Source: an uncultured Collinsella sp.
GTDB lineage: Bacteria > Actinomycetota > Coriobacteriia > Coriobacteriales > Coriobacteriaceae
Assembly (NCBI GenBank): GCA_900544095.1
Contig: UQTV01000002.1
Location: forward strand, 62,001 to 126,000
Length of the DNA: 64,000 nt
Reading direction: 5' to 3'
A program made the translations under genes and the position numbers. A model generated the notes under the pieces. It saw only the letters and a program-made list of their open reading frames with translations. It searched no databases and was not told the origin of the DNA. Below, in pieces: positions 33,866 to 41,415 of the stretch (positions are counted from its first letter, which is position 1; every line of letters starts with the position of its first letter).

Positions 33866-34648
33866 TTAGCGAAGGTCAAATACAGAGCGCGCATTTGCTA
33901 AAACTGCCGACTCAATGTGCTTAGCGTCGCAGTTTTTGAGCGAGGCGATGCGTCCTGAGGCTCTTGTGAGCGATCTGATGAGCGACTGTGCGCTTGTTTC
34001 TGTGTTTGGCTCGGCCGGCGCATCGGTCTCGAGCAGTAGACGGTCGAGTGGAATCTGTCGGGCATATTCGCGTCCACGTTTAGACGCAAGCATGCGTTCG
34101 TTGACGGAAAAATTACAGCCCGCATTACGCGCGCGGGCGAGTTCGTCCGAAGTGCCGCTAAACCAGTGGAAGATGATAGCGGGGGAGTCGGAGTTTGGGA
34201 TGAGTAGTCCATGCGATTCGAGGACGTCCAGTACGGCTCCTGCCGAACGAACGGCGTGAATTGATATCACACGCCCGACAAGAGGATGCTGCACGAGCGC
34301 ATCGCAGAGCCGGTCAAGCGCCTGTATTTGTAGCGGCTCGCTTCCTGCAAAGCATGCGGAAAAGTCGAGTCCCACCTCGCCGATGTAGCGCTCTTGGGCA
34401 GCAAACTCGCAAAGCAGGTTGACTTCGGCGGGACCGCAGCGGCCGTCGGCGAGCCACCAGGGGTGAAGCCCAACGCCGGCGATGATGCTTGGTTGGCGAC
34501 GGGCGCGCTCGTTTGCGGCCGAAAAGTCGCGTGGGTCGACCCCGCAGTCAAAGAGCCCCAGACCCAACGCCGCCGACTCGCTGGCTGCAGTATCGGGGCC
34601 GAGCATCAAATCAAGATGACAATGCGTGTCAAAGAATTGCGGTTCCAT
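33866..34648 (-). CDS. TatD-family metal-dependent hydrolase (DNase)
   Basis: The 260-residue TIM barrel starts 'FFDTHCHLDLML' (metal HxH), then 'VGLHPWW', 'YIGEVGLDFSACF' with metal Glu, 'ISIHAVRSAGAVL', 'FHWFSGT' and 'LLLETDAPAEPNT' with metal Asp. The family comprises 3'-5' exonucleases and related hydrolases. The protein is full length. It lies 14 bases after the tcdA stop, forming a two-gene operon. Confidence 0.9.
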   Translation of the reverse strand: MEPQFFDTHCHLDLMLGPDTAASESAALGLGLFDCGVDPRDFSAANERARRQPSIIAGVGLHPWWLADGRCGPAEVNLLCEFAAQERYIGEVGLDFSACFAGSEPLQIQALDRLCDALVQHPLVGRVISIHAVRSAGAVLDVLESHGLLIPNSDSPAIIFHWFSGTSDELARARNAGCNFSVNERMLASKRGREYARQIPLDRLLLETDAPAEPNTETSAQSLIRSLTRASGRIASLKNCDAKHIESAVLANARSVFDLR

Positions 34649-34662
34649 CGCAGGACATCCTG

Positions 34663-35460
34663 CTAGTCCAGGCGCTGGCCATCGGCGCGCACGTGCTCGG
34701 TGCCGCGCCCACTGATCTGGCGGATAACCTCGCCGGCGATCATCTGGCCCATGATGGGCGGCATAAAGCTGGCGGTTCCCAGCTCGGTGCGCTCGTGGAT
34801 GTTGGAAGGGTCGCGGGGCTGTGTCTTAACCGATTCCTCGCAGCTAAACAGTACATGTAGGCTCTTGATTCCGCGCTTCTTACATTCTTTGCGCATGATG
34901 CGGCTCATGGGGTCACGTACCGTATCGAAAATGTCGGCAAATCGGAGGCACTCGGGATGGAGTTTGTTGGCCCCGCCCATGGAGCTAACCAAACGGATGT
35001 CGTGGTCCTGAGCATATTTGGCAATGGTGAGCTTGGCCGAGATGGTGTCGATGGCGTCGATGACGTAGTCAAGTTTGCCGTCCGTCTGCTCCAAAACGCT
35101 CGCGAAAAACTCGTCGATGTTGTCGCTCAGCAGGTATTCGGTACGCTTGATGACGGTAGCGGCTGGATTGATGTCGTGGATCATGGCTTCCATAACATCG
35201 ATCTTGCGCTTGCCGATGGTGCTGTGAAAGGCGATGGCCTGGCGATTGATATTGCTGGGCGCGATGATGTCCTTGTCCAGAATGACGAAATGACCGATGC
35301 CGCCGCGGGCGAGTGCCTCGCAGCAATTGGAGCCCACGCCACCGCAGCCGAGCACCAGCACTGTGGAGTTGGCGAGCTTATCGAGTGCCTCGCGGCCCAT
35401 GATGATCTCGAGCTTGGTGTCGCGTGTCTCGTTGGGAGTTGCGGCTGCGGTTTCGGTCAT
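34663..35460 (-). CDS. tcdA: tRNA threonylcarbamoyladenosine dehydratase
   Basis: The 265-residue E1-like enzyme converts t6A37 in tRNA to its cyclic form with ATP. It has 'VLVLGCGGVGSNCCEALARGG', 'DKDIIAPSNINRQ', 'YVIDAIDTISAKLTIAKYA' and the tail 'SFMPPIMGQMIAGEVIR', all diagnostic of TcdA (YgdL). The ATG at 35460 is preferred over one at 35466 because GGAGG lies six bases upstream of it and directly abuts the other. TatD follows in the same operon. Confidence 0.9.
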   Translation of the reverse strand: MTETAAATPNETRDTKLEIIMGREALDKLANSTVLVLGCGGVGSNCCEALARGGIGHFVILDKDIIAPSNINRQAIAFHSTIGKRKIDVMEAMIHDINPAATVIKRTEYLLSDNIDEFFASVLEQTDGKLDYVIDAIDTISAKLTIAKYAQDHDIRLVSSMGGANKLHPECLRFADIFDTVRDPMSRIMRKECKKRGIKSLHVLFSCEESVKTQPRDPSNIHERTELGTASFMPPIMGQMIAGEVIRQISGRGTEHVRADGQRLD

Positions 35461-35547
35461 AGACATCCTCCGATGGGGAAGCGAATCGTGTTTTAGCTAT
35501 CGCCATTATAGGTATTATCGCGATTCCATTTGAGCCCTAGGGGCTTG

Positions 35548-35576
35548 TTGAAATGAGGCAAGGATTCGCATAAGAT
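35548..35576 (+). promoter_or_regulatory. Promoter of antisense RNA opposite the small toxin gene
   Basis: TTGAAA (35548-35553) and TAAGAT (35571-35576) have an exact 17-base spacer. Transcription would start near 35583 and run through the 3' part of the minus-strand peptide gene. Confidence 0.65.
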
Positions 35577-35582
35577 GAAGCA

Positions 35583-35672
35583 GATGGCACCCGTTGCAGC
35601 GGGTTGGCCAACTCCCAAACACGTTTGTAGCGTGAGAAGTGGCCGTCTTCGCATTACGCGGGGGCGGCTATA
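35583..35672 (+). ncRNA. Putative antisense RNA (type I antitoxin)
   Basis: The predicted RNA from the promoter at 35548-35576 contains the hairpin ACCCG/CGGGT (about 35599-35614) and a larger stem with arms GCCGTCTTCGC and GCGGGGGCGGC around 35643-35668. These pair well on the plus strand only because of G-U pairs, which points to a plus-strand transcript. The ends are estimates. Confidence 0.5.
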
Positions 35673-35754
35673 TCATTCGACCTCCTATGTGGATGCCGAG
35701 TTCCACAGCCGCGATTACAAGCAATAACAACGTCAGGACATTATCAATACTCAT
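35668..35754 (-). CDS. Small hydrophobic peptide, putative type I toxin
   Basis: A 28-codon frame behind AGAAGGAGATGGACT encodes MSIDNVLTLLLLVIAAVE, then a short 'LGIHIGGRMI' tail: one membrane helix. It matches the TxpA/'holin-like toxin' pattern of Gram-positive bacteria, where the stop is followed by a CCGCCC...GGCGG-type stem and then GGCCAACCC...GGGT. Both are seen downstream on the minus strand (35668 to 35599). An overlapping antisense promoter lies at 35548-35576. Together these fit a type I toxin-antitoxin locus. Confidence 0.65.
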   Translation of the reverse strand: MSIDNVLTLLLLVIAAVELGIHIGGRMI

Positions 35755-35820
35755 AGTCCATCTCCTTCTTGGGAAGAGGAGCTGGCCCATCTGCTTCTGG
35801 ACCCATTGTATCTAAAAACG

Positions 35821-35832
35821 AACGAATGTTCT
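35821..35832. promoter_or_regulatory. SOS-box-like palindrome upstream of the toxin gene
   Basis: GAACGAATGTTC is a perfect GAAC-N4-GTTC palindrome, the core of LexA operators. It lies in the minus-strand promoter region of the peptide gene, whose probable -10 is TACAAT near 35805. Confidence 0.45.
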
Positions 35833-35849
35833 ATACATAACATTGCTAT

Positions 35850-35873
35850 TAGATAATTAGACAAACATCTAAA
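35850..35873 (+). promoter_or_regulatory. Inverted repeat, probable SdpR operator
   Basis: TTAGAT and ATCTAA flank 12 bases in the promoter region of the ArsR-type gene. Autorepressors of this family bind such AT-rich repeats. Confidence 0.5.
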
Positions 35874-35920
35874 TAATGAGTATAGTGTGCACGTCGCGAG
35901 AGATAGCGAGAGGAGGTTCT

Positions 35921-36199
35921 ATGCCGGGAGAGGGTTTTAAGGCGCTTGCCGATCCAACGCGACGGCGCATTTTGGAGTTGCTGCGCGAGGGCAATTGTAC
36001 GGCCGGGGAGCTTGCCGAGCATTTTGACATCAGCAAGCCGTCATTGAGCCATCATTTGGCGACGCTCAAAAACGCCGGGCTGGTGACCGACGAGCGCCAT
36101 GGCCAAAACATCGTTTACAGCTTAAACACCACCGTCATGCAGGACTTGATTGGCTGGTTTATGGGCTTTACAGACACGGAAGGTGATAAGGATGAATAA
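35921..36199 (+). CDS. sdpR: ArsR-type autorepressor, SdpR-like
   Basis: The 92-residue winged-helix protein has 'FKALADPTRRRILELLREG', 'AGELAEHFDISKPSLSHHLATLKNAGLV' in parts and 'HGQNIVYSLN'. It lacks the metal-binding Cys of ArsR and is close to SdpR of Bacillus subtilis. AGGAGG lies five bases before the ATG at 35921. It overlaps the SdpI-like gene by eight bases; in B. subtilis SdpR is held at the membrane by SdpI when toxin is present. Confidence 0.85.
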   Translation: MPGEGFKALADPTRRRILELLREGNCTAGELAEHFDISKPSLSHHLATLKNAGLVTDERHGQNIVYSLNTTVMQDLIGWFMGFTDTEGDKDE

Positions 36200-36896
36200 C
36201 GAAAACAAGGGCATTCACCCCACGGGGGTATCGTCGCGCGTGTGGATTGCGCTGGTCGTTCTGTGCGTTGCCAATGTCGTAGCGCACCTCATGGTGATGC
36301 CGAGCTTGCCTGCACAGATTCCCACGCACTGGGGCGCGAACGGCGCCGTCGATGGTTGGGGTCCTAGCTGGATGGCCTCCGCGCTCGGCGTGCTGCCTCT
36401 GGCGCTTCTCGCAATGTTCTGCGTGGTGCCGCGCATCGATCCCAAAGGTGAGGCATATCGAACCTCGGGCAAGTTCTATCAGGGCTTCGTAATCGCCTTC
36501 ACCTTGTTCATGTGTGCCATAAGCTGGTTGGGTGAGCTTACGGTCTGGGGCGTGGTGCCGGCGGTCGGTTCGGTCAACGTGCTGATTTCCGGTGCTATCG
36601 GTTTGCTGTTCATCGGCGTAGGCAACTACTTGCCGCGTGTGAAGCAGAACTATACGCTCGGTATCAAGACGCCTTGGGCGCTTGCCGATCCCGAGAACTG
36701 GCGCCGTACGCAGCGTTTTGGCGGTGCCTGCTTTATGGTGCTGGGTGTTGGCCTGATTGTGATGGGCGTGGCGGGCAGCGTGCTTTCGAGTGAAGTCGTC
36801 GCCGCGGTGATTGCGGCTCTGGCGTTTGGTTCGGCCGGAGCTGCCTACGCCTATTCGTATCTGCTGTGGCGTAAATCGCAGCGAGCCGTTCGCTAA
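36192..36896 (+). CDS. sdpI: SdpI/DUF1648-family membrane immunity protein
   Basis: The 234-residue membrane protein has about six helices. It carries the DUF1648 motif 'LPAQIPTHWGANGAVDGWG' near residue 40 and the SdpI C-terminal motif 'NYTLGIKTPWALADPENWRRTQRFGG' in parts. SdpI gives immunity to the SdpC killing factor and signals to SdpR. No sdpABC genes are in the window, so the trigger here is unknown. The ATG at 36192 overlaps the end of sdpR. Confidence 0.87.
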   Translation: MNNENKGIHPTGVSSRVWIALVVLCVANVVAHLMVMPSLPAQIPTHWGANGAVDGWGPSWMASALGVLPLALLAMFCVVPRIDPKGEAYRTSGKFYQGFVIAFTLFMCAISWLGELTVWGVVPAVGSVNVLISGAIGLLFIGVGNYLPRVKQNYTLGIKTPWALADPENWRRTQRFGGACFMVLGVGLIVMGVAGSVLSSEVVAAVIAALAFGSAGAAYAYSYLLWRKSQRAVR

Positions 36897-36962
36897 GGTT
36901 GCGGAAAACTAGCGTACGCAGTTCATAGTATGTTCCGGGGGACTTTTCCCAGGTAGTATTAG

Positions 36963-36989
36963 GGGGTGTGGGCAACCATGCCCCTTTTT
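36963..36989 (+). terminator. Terminator between sdpI and ettA
   Basis: The stem GGGGTGTGG/CCATGCCCC with GCAA loop is followed by TTTTT. Two pairs are G-U. Confidence 0.7.
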
Positions 36990-37080
36990 CGTTAAGTTTC
37001 AGAGCTGGTTTTCTCATTTCGTTTCCACTAAAGCGAATCAAGAATAGGGAAACAGCAGGTAGAAAGGATAGGACAGACAT

Positions 37081-38760
37081 ATGGCGGAGTTTATCTACCA
37101 GATGTATCAGGCTCGCAAGGCCCATGGCGACAAGGTAATCCTTGACGACGTGACCCTGAGCTTCTACCCCGGTGCCAAGATCGGCGTCGTGGGTCCCAAC
37201 GGCATGGGCAAGTCGACCCTGCTCAAGATCATGGCCGGCATTGAGGAGGTCTCCAACGGCGATGCCAGGCTTACCCCCGGCTACACCGTGGGTATCCTGC
37301 AGCAGGAGCCGCCGCTCGACGACGACAAGACCGTCATCGAGAACGTGCGCATGGCATTTGGCGACATGATTGCCAAGGTCGATCGCTTCAACAAGATCGG
37401 CGAGGAGATGTGCGACCCGGATTGCGACATGGACGCCCTCATGGCCGAGATGGGAAAGCTCCAGGACGAGATCGACGCCGCCGACGGCTGGGATATCGAT
37501 TCCAAGCTCGGCCAGGCCATGGACGCCCTGCAGCTGCCCGATTCCGACATGTCGGTCAACGTGCTTTCCGGCGGCGAGCGCCGCCGTGTGGCCCTGTGCA
37601 AGCTGCTGCTCGAGGCTCCCGACCTGCTGCTGCTCGACGAGCCCACGAACCACCTGGACGCTGAGTCGATCCTGTGGCTCGAGCACTTCCTGCACAACTA
37701 CCAGGGCGCGGTGCTTGCCGTCACGCACGATCGCTACTTCCTGGATAACGTTGCCGAGTGGATCTGCGAGGTCGACCGCGGTCACCTTTATCCCTACAAG
37801 GGCAACTACTCCACGTATCTGGAGACCAAGGCCGCCCGTATCGAGGCGCAGGGCAACCGCGACGCCAAGCTCGCTAAGCGCATGGAGGCCGAGCTCGAGT
37901 GGGTACGCAGCTCGCCCAAGGCTCGCCAGGCCAAGAACAAGGCCCGTCTGGCTCGCTACGAGGAGATGGAGGCCGAGGCCCGCGCAAGCCAGAAGCTCGA
38001 CTGGACCGACATCCGCATCCCTGTGGGTCCGCGTTTGGGCAACAAGGTGCTCGAGGCCCATCATCTGCACAAGGAGTTCGATGGCCGCGTGCTCATCGAC
38101 GACCTTTCGTTCACCCTGCCGCGCAACGGCATCGTGGGCGTCATCGGCCCCAACGGCGTCGGTAAGACCACGCTGTTCAAGACGATTGTGGGTCTGGAGC
38201 CGCTGACTTCGGGCGAACTCGAGGTGGGCGAGACCGTCAAGATCTCCTATGTCGATCAGAACCGTTCTGGCATCGACCCCGATAAGAACCTGTGGGAGGT
38301 CGTCTCGGACGGCCTGGACCACATGATGGTCGGCGAGACCGAGGTCCCCAGCCGCGCCTATGTGGCGAGCTTTGGCTTTAAGGGCCAGGACCAGCAGAAG
38401 CGTGCAGGCGTACTCTCCGGTGGCGAGCGCAACCGTCTGAACCTGGCGCTCACGCTCAAGCAGGGCGGCAACCTGCTGCTCCTCGACGAGCCCACGAACG
38501 ACCTCGACGTCGAGACGCTGTCCTCGCTCGAAGCGGCGCTGCTCGAGTTCCCGGGCTGCTCGGTGGTCATTAGCCACGACCGTATGTTCCTGGACCGTGT
38601 TGCCACGCACATCCTGGCGTGGGAGGGCACCGACGAGAATCCGGGCAACTGGTATTGGTTCGAGGGCAACTTTGAGGCCTATCAGGCCAACCGCATCGAG
38701 CGTCTGGGCGAGGACGCAGCCCAGCCGCATCGTATTCACCGTAAGCTGACGCGCGATTAG
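37081..38760 (+). CDS. ettA: ABC-F translation factor EttA
   Basis: The 559-residue protein has two ABC domains and no membrane part. Domain 1 has 'GPNGMGKST', 'VNVLSGGERRRVALCKLLL' and 'LLLLDEPTNHLDAES'. Domain 2 has 'GPNGVGKTT', 'AGVLSGGERNRLNLALTL' and 'LLLLDEPTNDLDVET'. The arm insertion around residues 95-140 and the linker 'SPKARQAKNKARLARYEEM' fit EttA, which gates the ribosome's first elongation step by ATP level. AAAGGATAGG precedes the ATG. A strong terminator follows. Confidence 0.93.
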   Translation: MAEFIYQMYQARKAHGDKVILDDVTLSFYPGAKIGVVGPNGMGKSTLLKIMAGIEEVSNGDARLTPGYTVGILQQEPPLDDDKTVIENVRMAFGDMIAKVDRFNKIGEEMCDPDCDMDALMAEMGKLQDEIDAADGWDIDSKLGQAMDALQLPDSDMSVNVLSGGERRRVALCKLLLEAPDLLLLDEPTNHLDAESILWLEHFLHNYQGAVLAVTHDRYFLDNVAEWICEVDRGHLYPYKGNYSTYLETKAARIEAQGNRDAKLAKRMEAELEWVRSSPKARQAKNKARLARYEEMEAEARASQKLDWTDIRIPVGPRLGNKVLEAHHLHKEFDGRVLIDDLSFTLPRNGIVGVIGPNGVGKTTLFKTIVGLEPLTSGELEVGETVKISYVDQNRSGIDPDKNLWEVVSDGLDHMMVGETEVPSRAYVASFGFKGQDQQKRAGVLSGGERNRLNLALTLKQGGNLLLLDEPTNDLDVETLSSLEAALLEFPGCSVVISHDRMFLDRVATHILAWEGTDENPGNWYWFEGNFEAYQANRIERLGEDAAQPHRIHRKLTRD

Positions 38761-38783
38761 TCGAGCTCAGGTGACCTAACGAG

Positions 38784-38820
38784 AAAGGGACGATAACCTT
38801 GAGGGTTATCGTCCCTTTTT
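38784..38820. terminator. Bidirectional terminator
   Basis: The 15-bp stem AAAGGGACGATAACC/GGTTATCGTCCCTTT has a 5-base loop, with T run on the plus side and A run on the other. It serves ettA and the convergent hypothetical gene. Confidence 0.9.
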
Positions 38821-38821
38821 G

Positions 38822-40129
38822 TTACTTGGTAGAAGGCTCGACTTTATCGATGGCCCAGGCGGCTCCGAGACCGCCGGTGGTGTTGCGGCGGATGCGCACG
38901 GTAACCTCGCGGCGCTCGCCGGCCTGCGTGTAGCGCAGGGGGAAGCTTGCGCGGTTTCGCGCGGCCTCGATGGTACCGCGCTCGCGGGCGATCCAGTAGT
39001 ACTCGCCGACGATGCCGAGCGTGTCGGCGCCGTAGGGGAGATAGGTCGACAGCTGGTGCAGAAGCGGGCCGGGGCAGAAGACCTCGGTTGCGAAATCGAC
39101 GGGGAAGTCCTCGGGGATGGCGGGCGCTGCAGGTGCGAGGGTTGGGGCCGCTGCGGGTACCGAAGCCGGTGTCGGTGCGGGAATTTGGTCGCAAGCAGAG
39201 GCGGGCACGGATTCGATGACGGGTGCGGGCTTCAGCATCGTCTTCGGCTTGATCGTGGAATCTGCGGGCTTCACGGTGACGGGCGCGTCTGCAGCTGTAG
39301 TTTCAACCTCAACCTGCGTCGCGTTCTCGTTCTCGACGCTCGGCTTTGCCTCGATGGGCGTGGATGCCATGGTGGTGATGCCGGCGTTTGCGTTCTCGGG
39401 GTCATAGACGACCGTAAGCGAGATGGCAGGCTGCGGCGTCTCGGGCTCTGGCGTCGACTCGGTAGCGCCTTGATCGGCGGGCTCGTCGGACTGATCGCCC
39501 TCGGCCTCGTTGCCAAAGACATCGCCGTTTTGGAACGCAGGCGTCTCGGGTTGGTTAGCGGCTACTTCGGTTGTCGACTTGGGAGCCTCGTTGAGCTCCG
39601 CAGTGGCTTCCTGCTCGGATATGACTTCGGGATCGGTCGTGGCGGCGGTTTCGGTTTCGGCTTCTGCTGTTACCTCAATAGCGACTTCGATTTCTGTCTC
39701 GGGCTTGGGTTCCGGTACGGCTTCAACCATAGGTTCGGGCTCGGGATGCTTAACGTGCTTGGGACGCACGGCCTTGAGGTCCTTCTCGCCGCGCTTTTTC
39801 TTTTTGTAGGACTGCTTGGCGCCCTTGGCTGCCTTGGGCTTGTCCTCGCCTTTGGCAAGGGCGGTATCCCAGGCCTCGTTGGCGATGACGGTGGCATAAA
39901 GGCGGCCGCCCTTAAAGACGGTCAGCTTAATGCAGTCGTCGAGTTCCTCGAGCAACTCGCGCGTGGACTCGAAGCCCAGGTCATAAGCGGCCATGTCGCC
40001 GGCGGCGAGCGCCTCCTCGACCTGCGTCATAAACGTTTGCTTACCGCACCCAATCGCGTCGCGCAGCAGACGATACAGATAGATGTGGTTGCCCAGCGAT
40101 AGCGTGGGCGTAACTATTGTCTTGCTCAT
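38822..40129 (-). CDS. Acidic Pro/Glu-rich protein with two conserved ends, unknown function
   Basis: The 435-residue protein has an N-terminal domain (residues 1-90, 'TPTLSLGNHIYLYRLLRDAI' and 'FESTRELLEELDDCIKLTVF') that looks somewhat like a LOTUS/OST-HTH RNA-binding domain. A basic patch 'KQSYKKKKRGEKDLK' follows, then ~200 residues of acidic low complexity rich in E, T, P and A. A folded C-terminal domain (from about 345) contains 'LLHQLSTYLPYGADTLGIVG' and 'REVTVRIRRNTTGGLGAAW'. I do not recognise a named family. GAGGAG precedes the ATG at 40129. Confidence 0.7.
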   Translation of the reverse strand: MSKTIVTPTLSLGNHIYLYRLLRDAIGCGKQTFMTQVEEALAAGDMAAYDLGFESTRELLEELDDCIKLTVFKGGRLYATVIANEAWDTALAKGEDKPKAAKGAKQSYKKKKRGEKDLKAVRPKHVKHPEPEPMVEAVPEPKPETEIEVAIEVTAEAETETAATTDPEVISEQEATAELNEAPKSTTEVAANQPETPAFQNGDVFGNEAEGDQSDEPADQGATESTPEPETPQPAISLTVVYDPENANAGITTMASTPIEAKPSVENENATQVEVETTAADAPVTVKPADSTIKPKTMLKPAPVIESVPASACDQIPAPTPASVPAAAPTLAPAAPAIPEDFPVDFATEVFCPGPLLHQLSTYLPYGADTLGIVGEYYWIARERGTIEAARNRASFPLRYTQAGERREVTVRIRRNTTGGLGAAWAIDKVEPSTK

Positions 40130-40200
40130 GGCAAATCTCCTCTTTACACACCAAAGCATCTTACCATCGCACGGGCCTTGCCATCTCGTCGCCCAAGGTA

Positions 40201-40233
40201 AACGGGCGCGACCGTTGCCGGTTCGCGCCCGTT
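40201..40233 (-). terminator. Hairpin terminator after the Ser-rich membrane protein
   Basis: AACGGGCGCG and CGCGCCCGTT pair perfectly, with an extra A-T pair. On the minus strand TTTACC follows, a weak T run. Confidence 0.6.
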
Positions 40234-40267
40234 ATGCAGGTCGGTTATCTATGAGAGACAAACGTGC

Positions 40268-41212
40268 TTAGTTGCCCGATGCCGTGTCTTGGCTCGAGCT
40301 GTCTGATGCCGTGCCGGAAGCGGTTCCGCTCGAGCTGTTGGTGTTGCTATTGTCGGTAGATCCCGTGCCCGATGCATTGCCGCTCGTCTGGTCGCCTGTG
40401 CTCGGTTGAGAGCCGTCAGTCGTTTGGCTTGAGTCGGTCGTGCCGGATTGCGTGCCACTGTTGGCCGTAGAGGAATCGGCGCCCTGCGATTGATCGGGGG
40501 TGTTCGATGACGAGTCGGTGGATGCGGAGTTGCTCTGCGGGTCGTCCTGCTGGCTTTGCGATTGACCGGAGCTATCCGCGTCGTGCTCGGTCGTATGCGA
40601 CGAAAGGCTCGGCTCGGGGCGCTCGCCCAGGCCCTCACCGGCAGTGGTGATAAGGATGGCGCCGGCGCAGGCGATGACCGCGACGATGGCGATAGCGATC
40701 GAGAAGACGATGACCTTCTTTTGCGTCTGGCTGCGCTCAGCCGCCGCCTTGGCGCGCAGGCTGTTGGGAGCGACGCGCGCCGTGGTCGCGCGTCCCGCAA
40801 CCTGGCGCATCTCCTGCGTGGTTGCGGCGCCACCTAGGTGCTCCTCGACATTGGGCTCAACGGGCTCGTAGGCGCCGGTAGGGTAGTCGACAGCGGCATG
40901 CGTGCCCTTGATTGCTTCGGCGCTGGCAGAGATAAAGTGGCGGTAGACCTGCGAGGACACAACAGTGATGACTGAGCTCACAGCGGCACCAATCACCGAG
41001 CCGGCAATGCCGATCTTTGAAGCAAGCGCGACGCTCGTGGCGGCAGCTGCGGCGCCGGCGATGATTTGGGGAATGGAAATGTCGTCGAACAGGCCCTTTT
41101 TGGGCGCGATGGCCATGGTTTGTCCGATGGAATGGTTCTCGTGCACGCCGTTGTTGAGCGCTGCCGGTGTCATGACGCGCGTGCGCGGCGCGTCGGTGTA
41201 CTTGGTTGTCAT
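40268..41212 (-). CDS. Membrane protein with long Ser/Thr/Asn-rich extracellular tail
   Basis: In this 314-residue protein residues 1-105 hold an amphipathic/hydrophobic region with 'IIAGAAAAATSVALASKIG' and 'IAGSVIGAAVSSVITVVSSQ'. A cytoplasmic part with 'RAKAAAERSQTQKK' leads to a helix at about 168-190 ('VIVFSIAIAIVAVIACAGAI'). The last ~115 residues are almost only S, T, D, G, N and Q, a disordered, possibly glycosylated outer tail. I do not recognise a family. Its ATG has no strong ribosome binding site beyond GGAGG at about ten bases. Confidence 0.68.
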   Translation of the reverse strand: MTTKYTDAPRTRVMTPAALNNGVHENHSIGQTMAIAPKKGLFDDISIPQIIAGAAAAATSVALASKIGIAGSVIGAAVSSVITVVSSQVYRHFISASAEAIKGTHAAVDYPTGAYEPVEPNVEEHLGGAATTQEMRQVAGRATTARVAPNSLRAKAAAERSQTQKKVIVFSIAIAIVAVIACAGAILITTAGEGLGERPEPSLSSHTTEHDADSSGQSQSQQDDPQSNSASTDSSSNTPDQSQGADSSTANSGTQSGTTDSSQTTDGSQPSTGDQTSGNASGTGSTDNSNTNSSSGTASGTASDSSSQDTASGN

Positions 41213-41415
41213 ACGGGGTCCTCCCGGTGTAAATCTGCTTCGTTTCGTTTAGCCATCAGGGTACCCACCAGATGTGAATCGTACATGACATTTAACAGAT
41301 ACCATCAACTCATCAATAGCTCACCAAGTTGGTGGAATGCGGTTACACCTGGCGGTTGAACTACAATAGGGCTTGCTAATTGTTGTGAATGGCGTCTACG
41401 CACGGGAGCATTCTT

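Noticed and set aside
35467..35668. Possible tRNA or other known riboswitch in the 400-base gap upstream of sdpR
   Set aside because: No tRNA cloverleaf or TTCGAATCC-type T loop is present; the structures fit the type I toxin-antitoxin reading better.
36733..38739. 668-codon open frame antisense to ettA
   Set aside because: It mirrors a clear EttA gene, has no recognisable domain and arises from GC-rich codon bias in the opposite strand.
38819..40102. 427-codon plus-strand frame opposite the acidic hypothetical protein
   Set aside because: Both strands are open because of low complexity. The minus frame has a good ribosome binding site, sits after a shared terminator and has folded ends, so it was kept instead.
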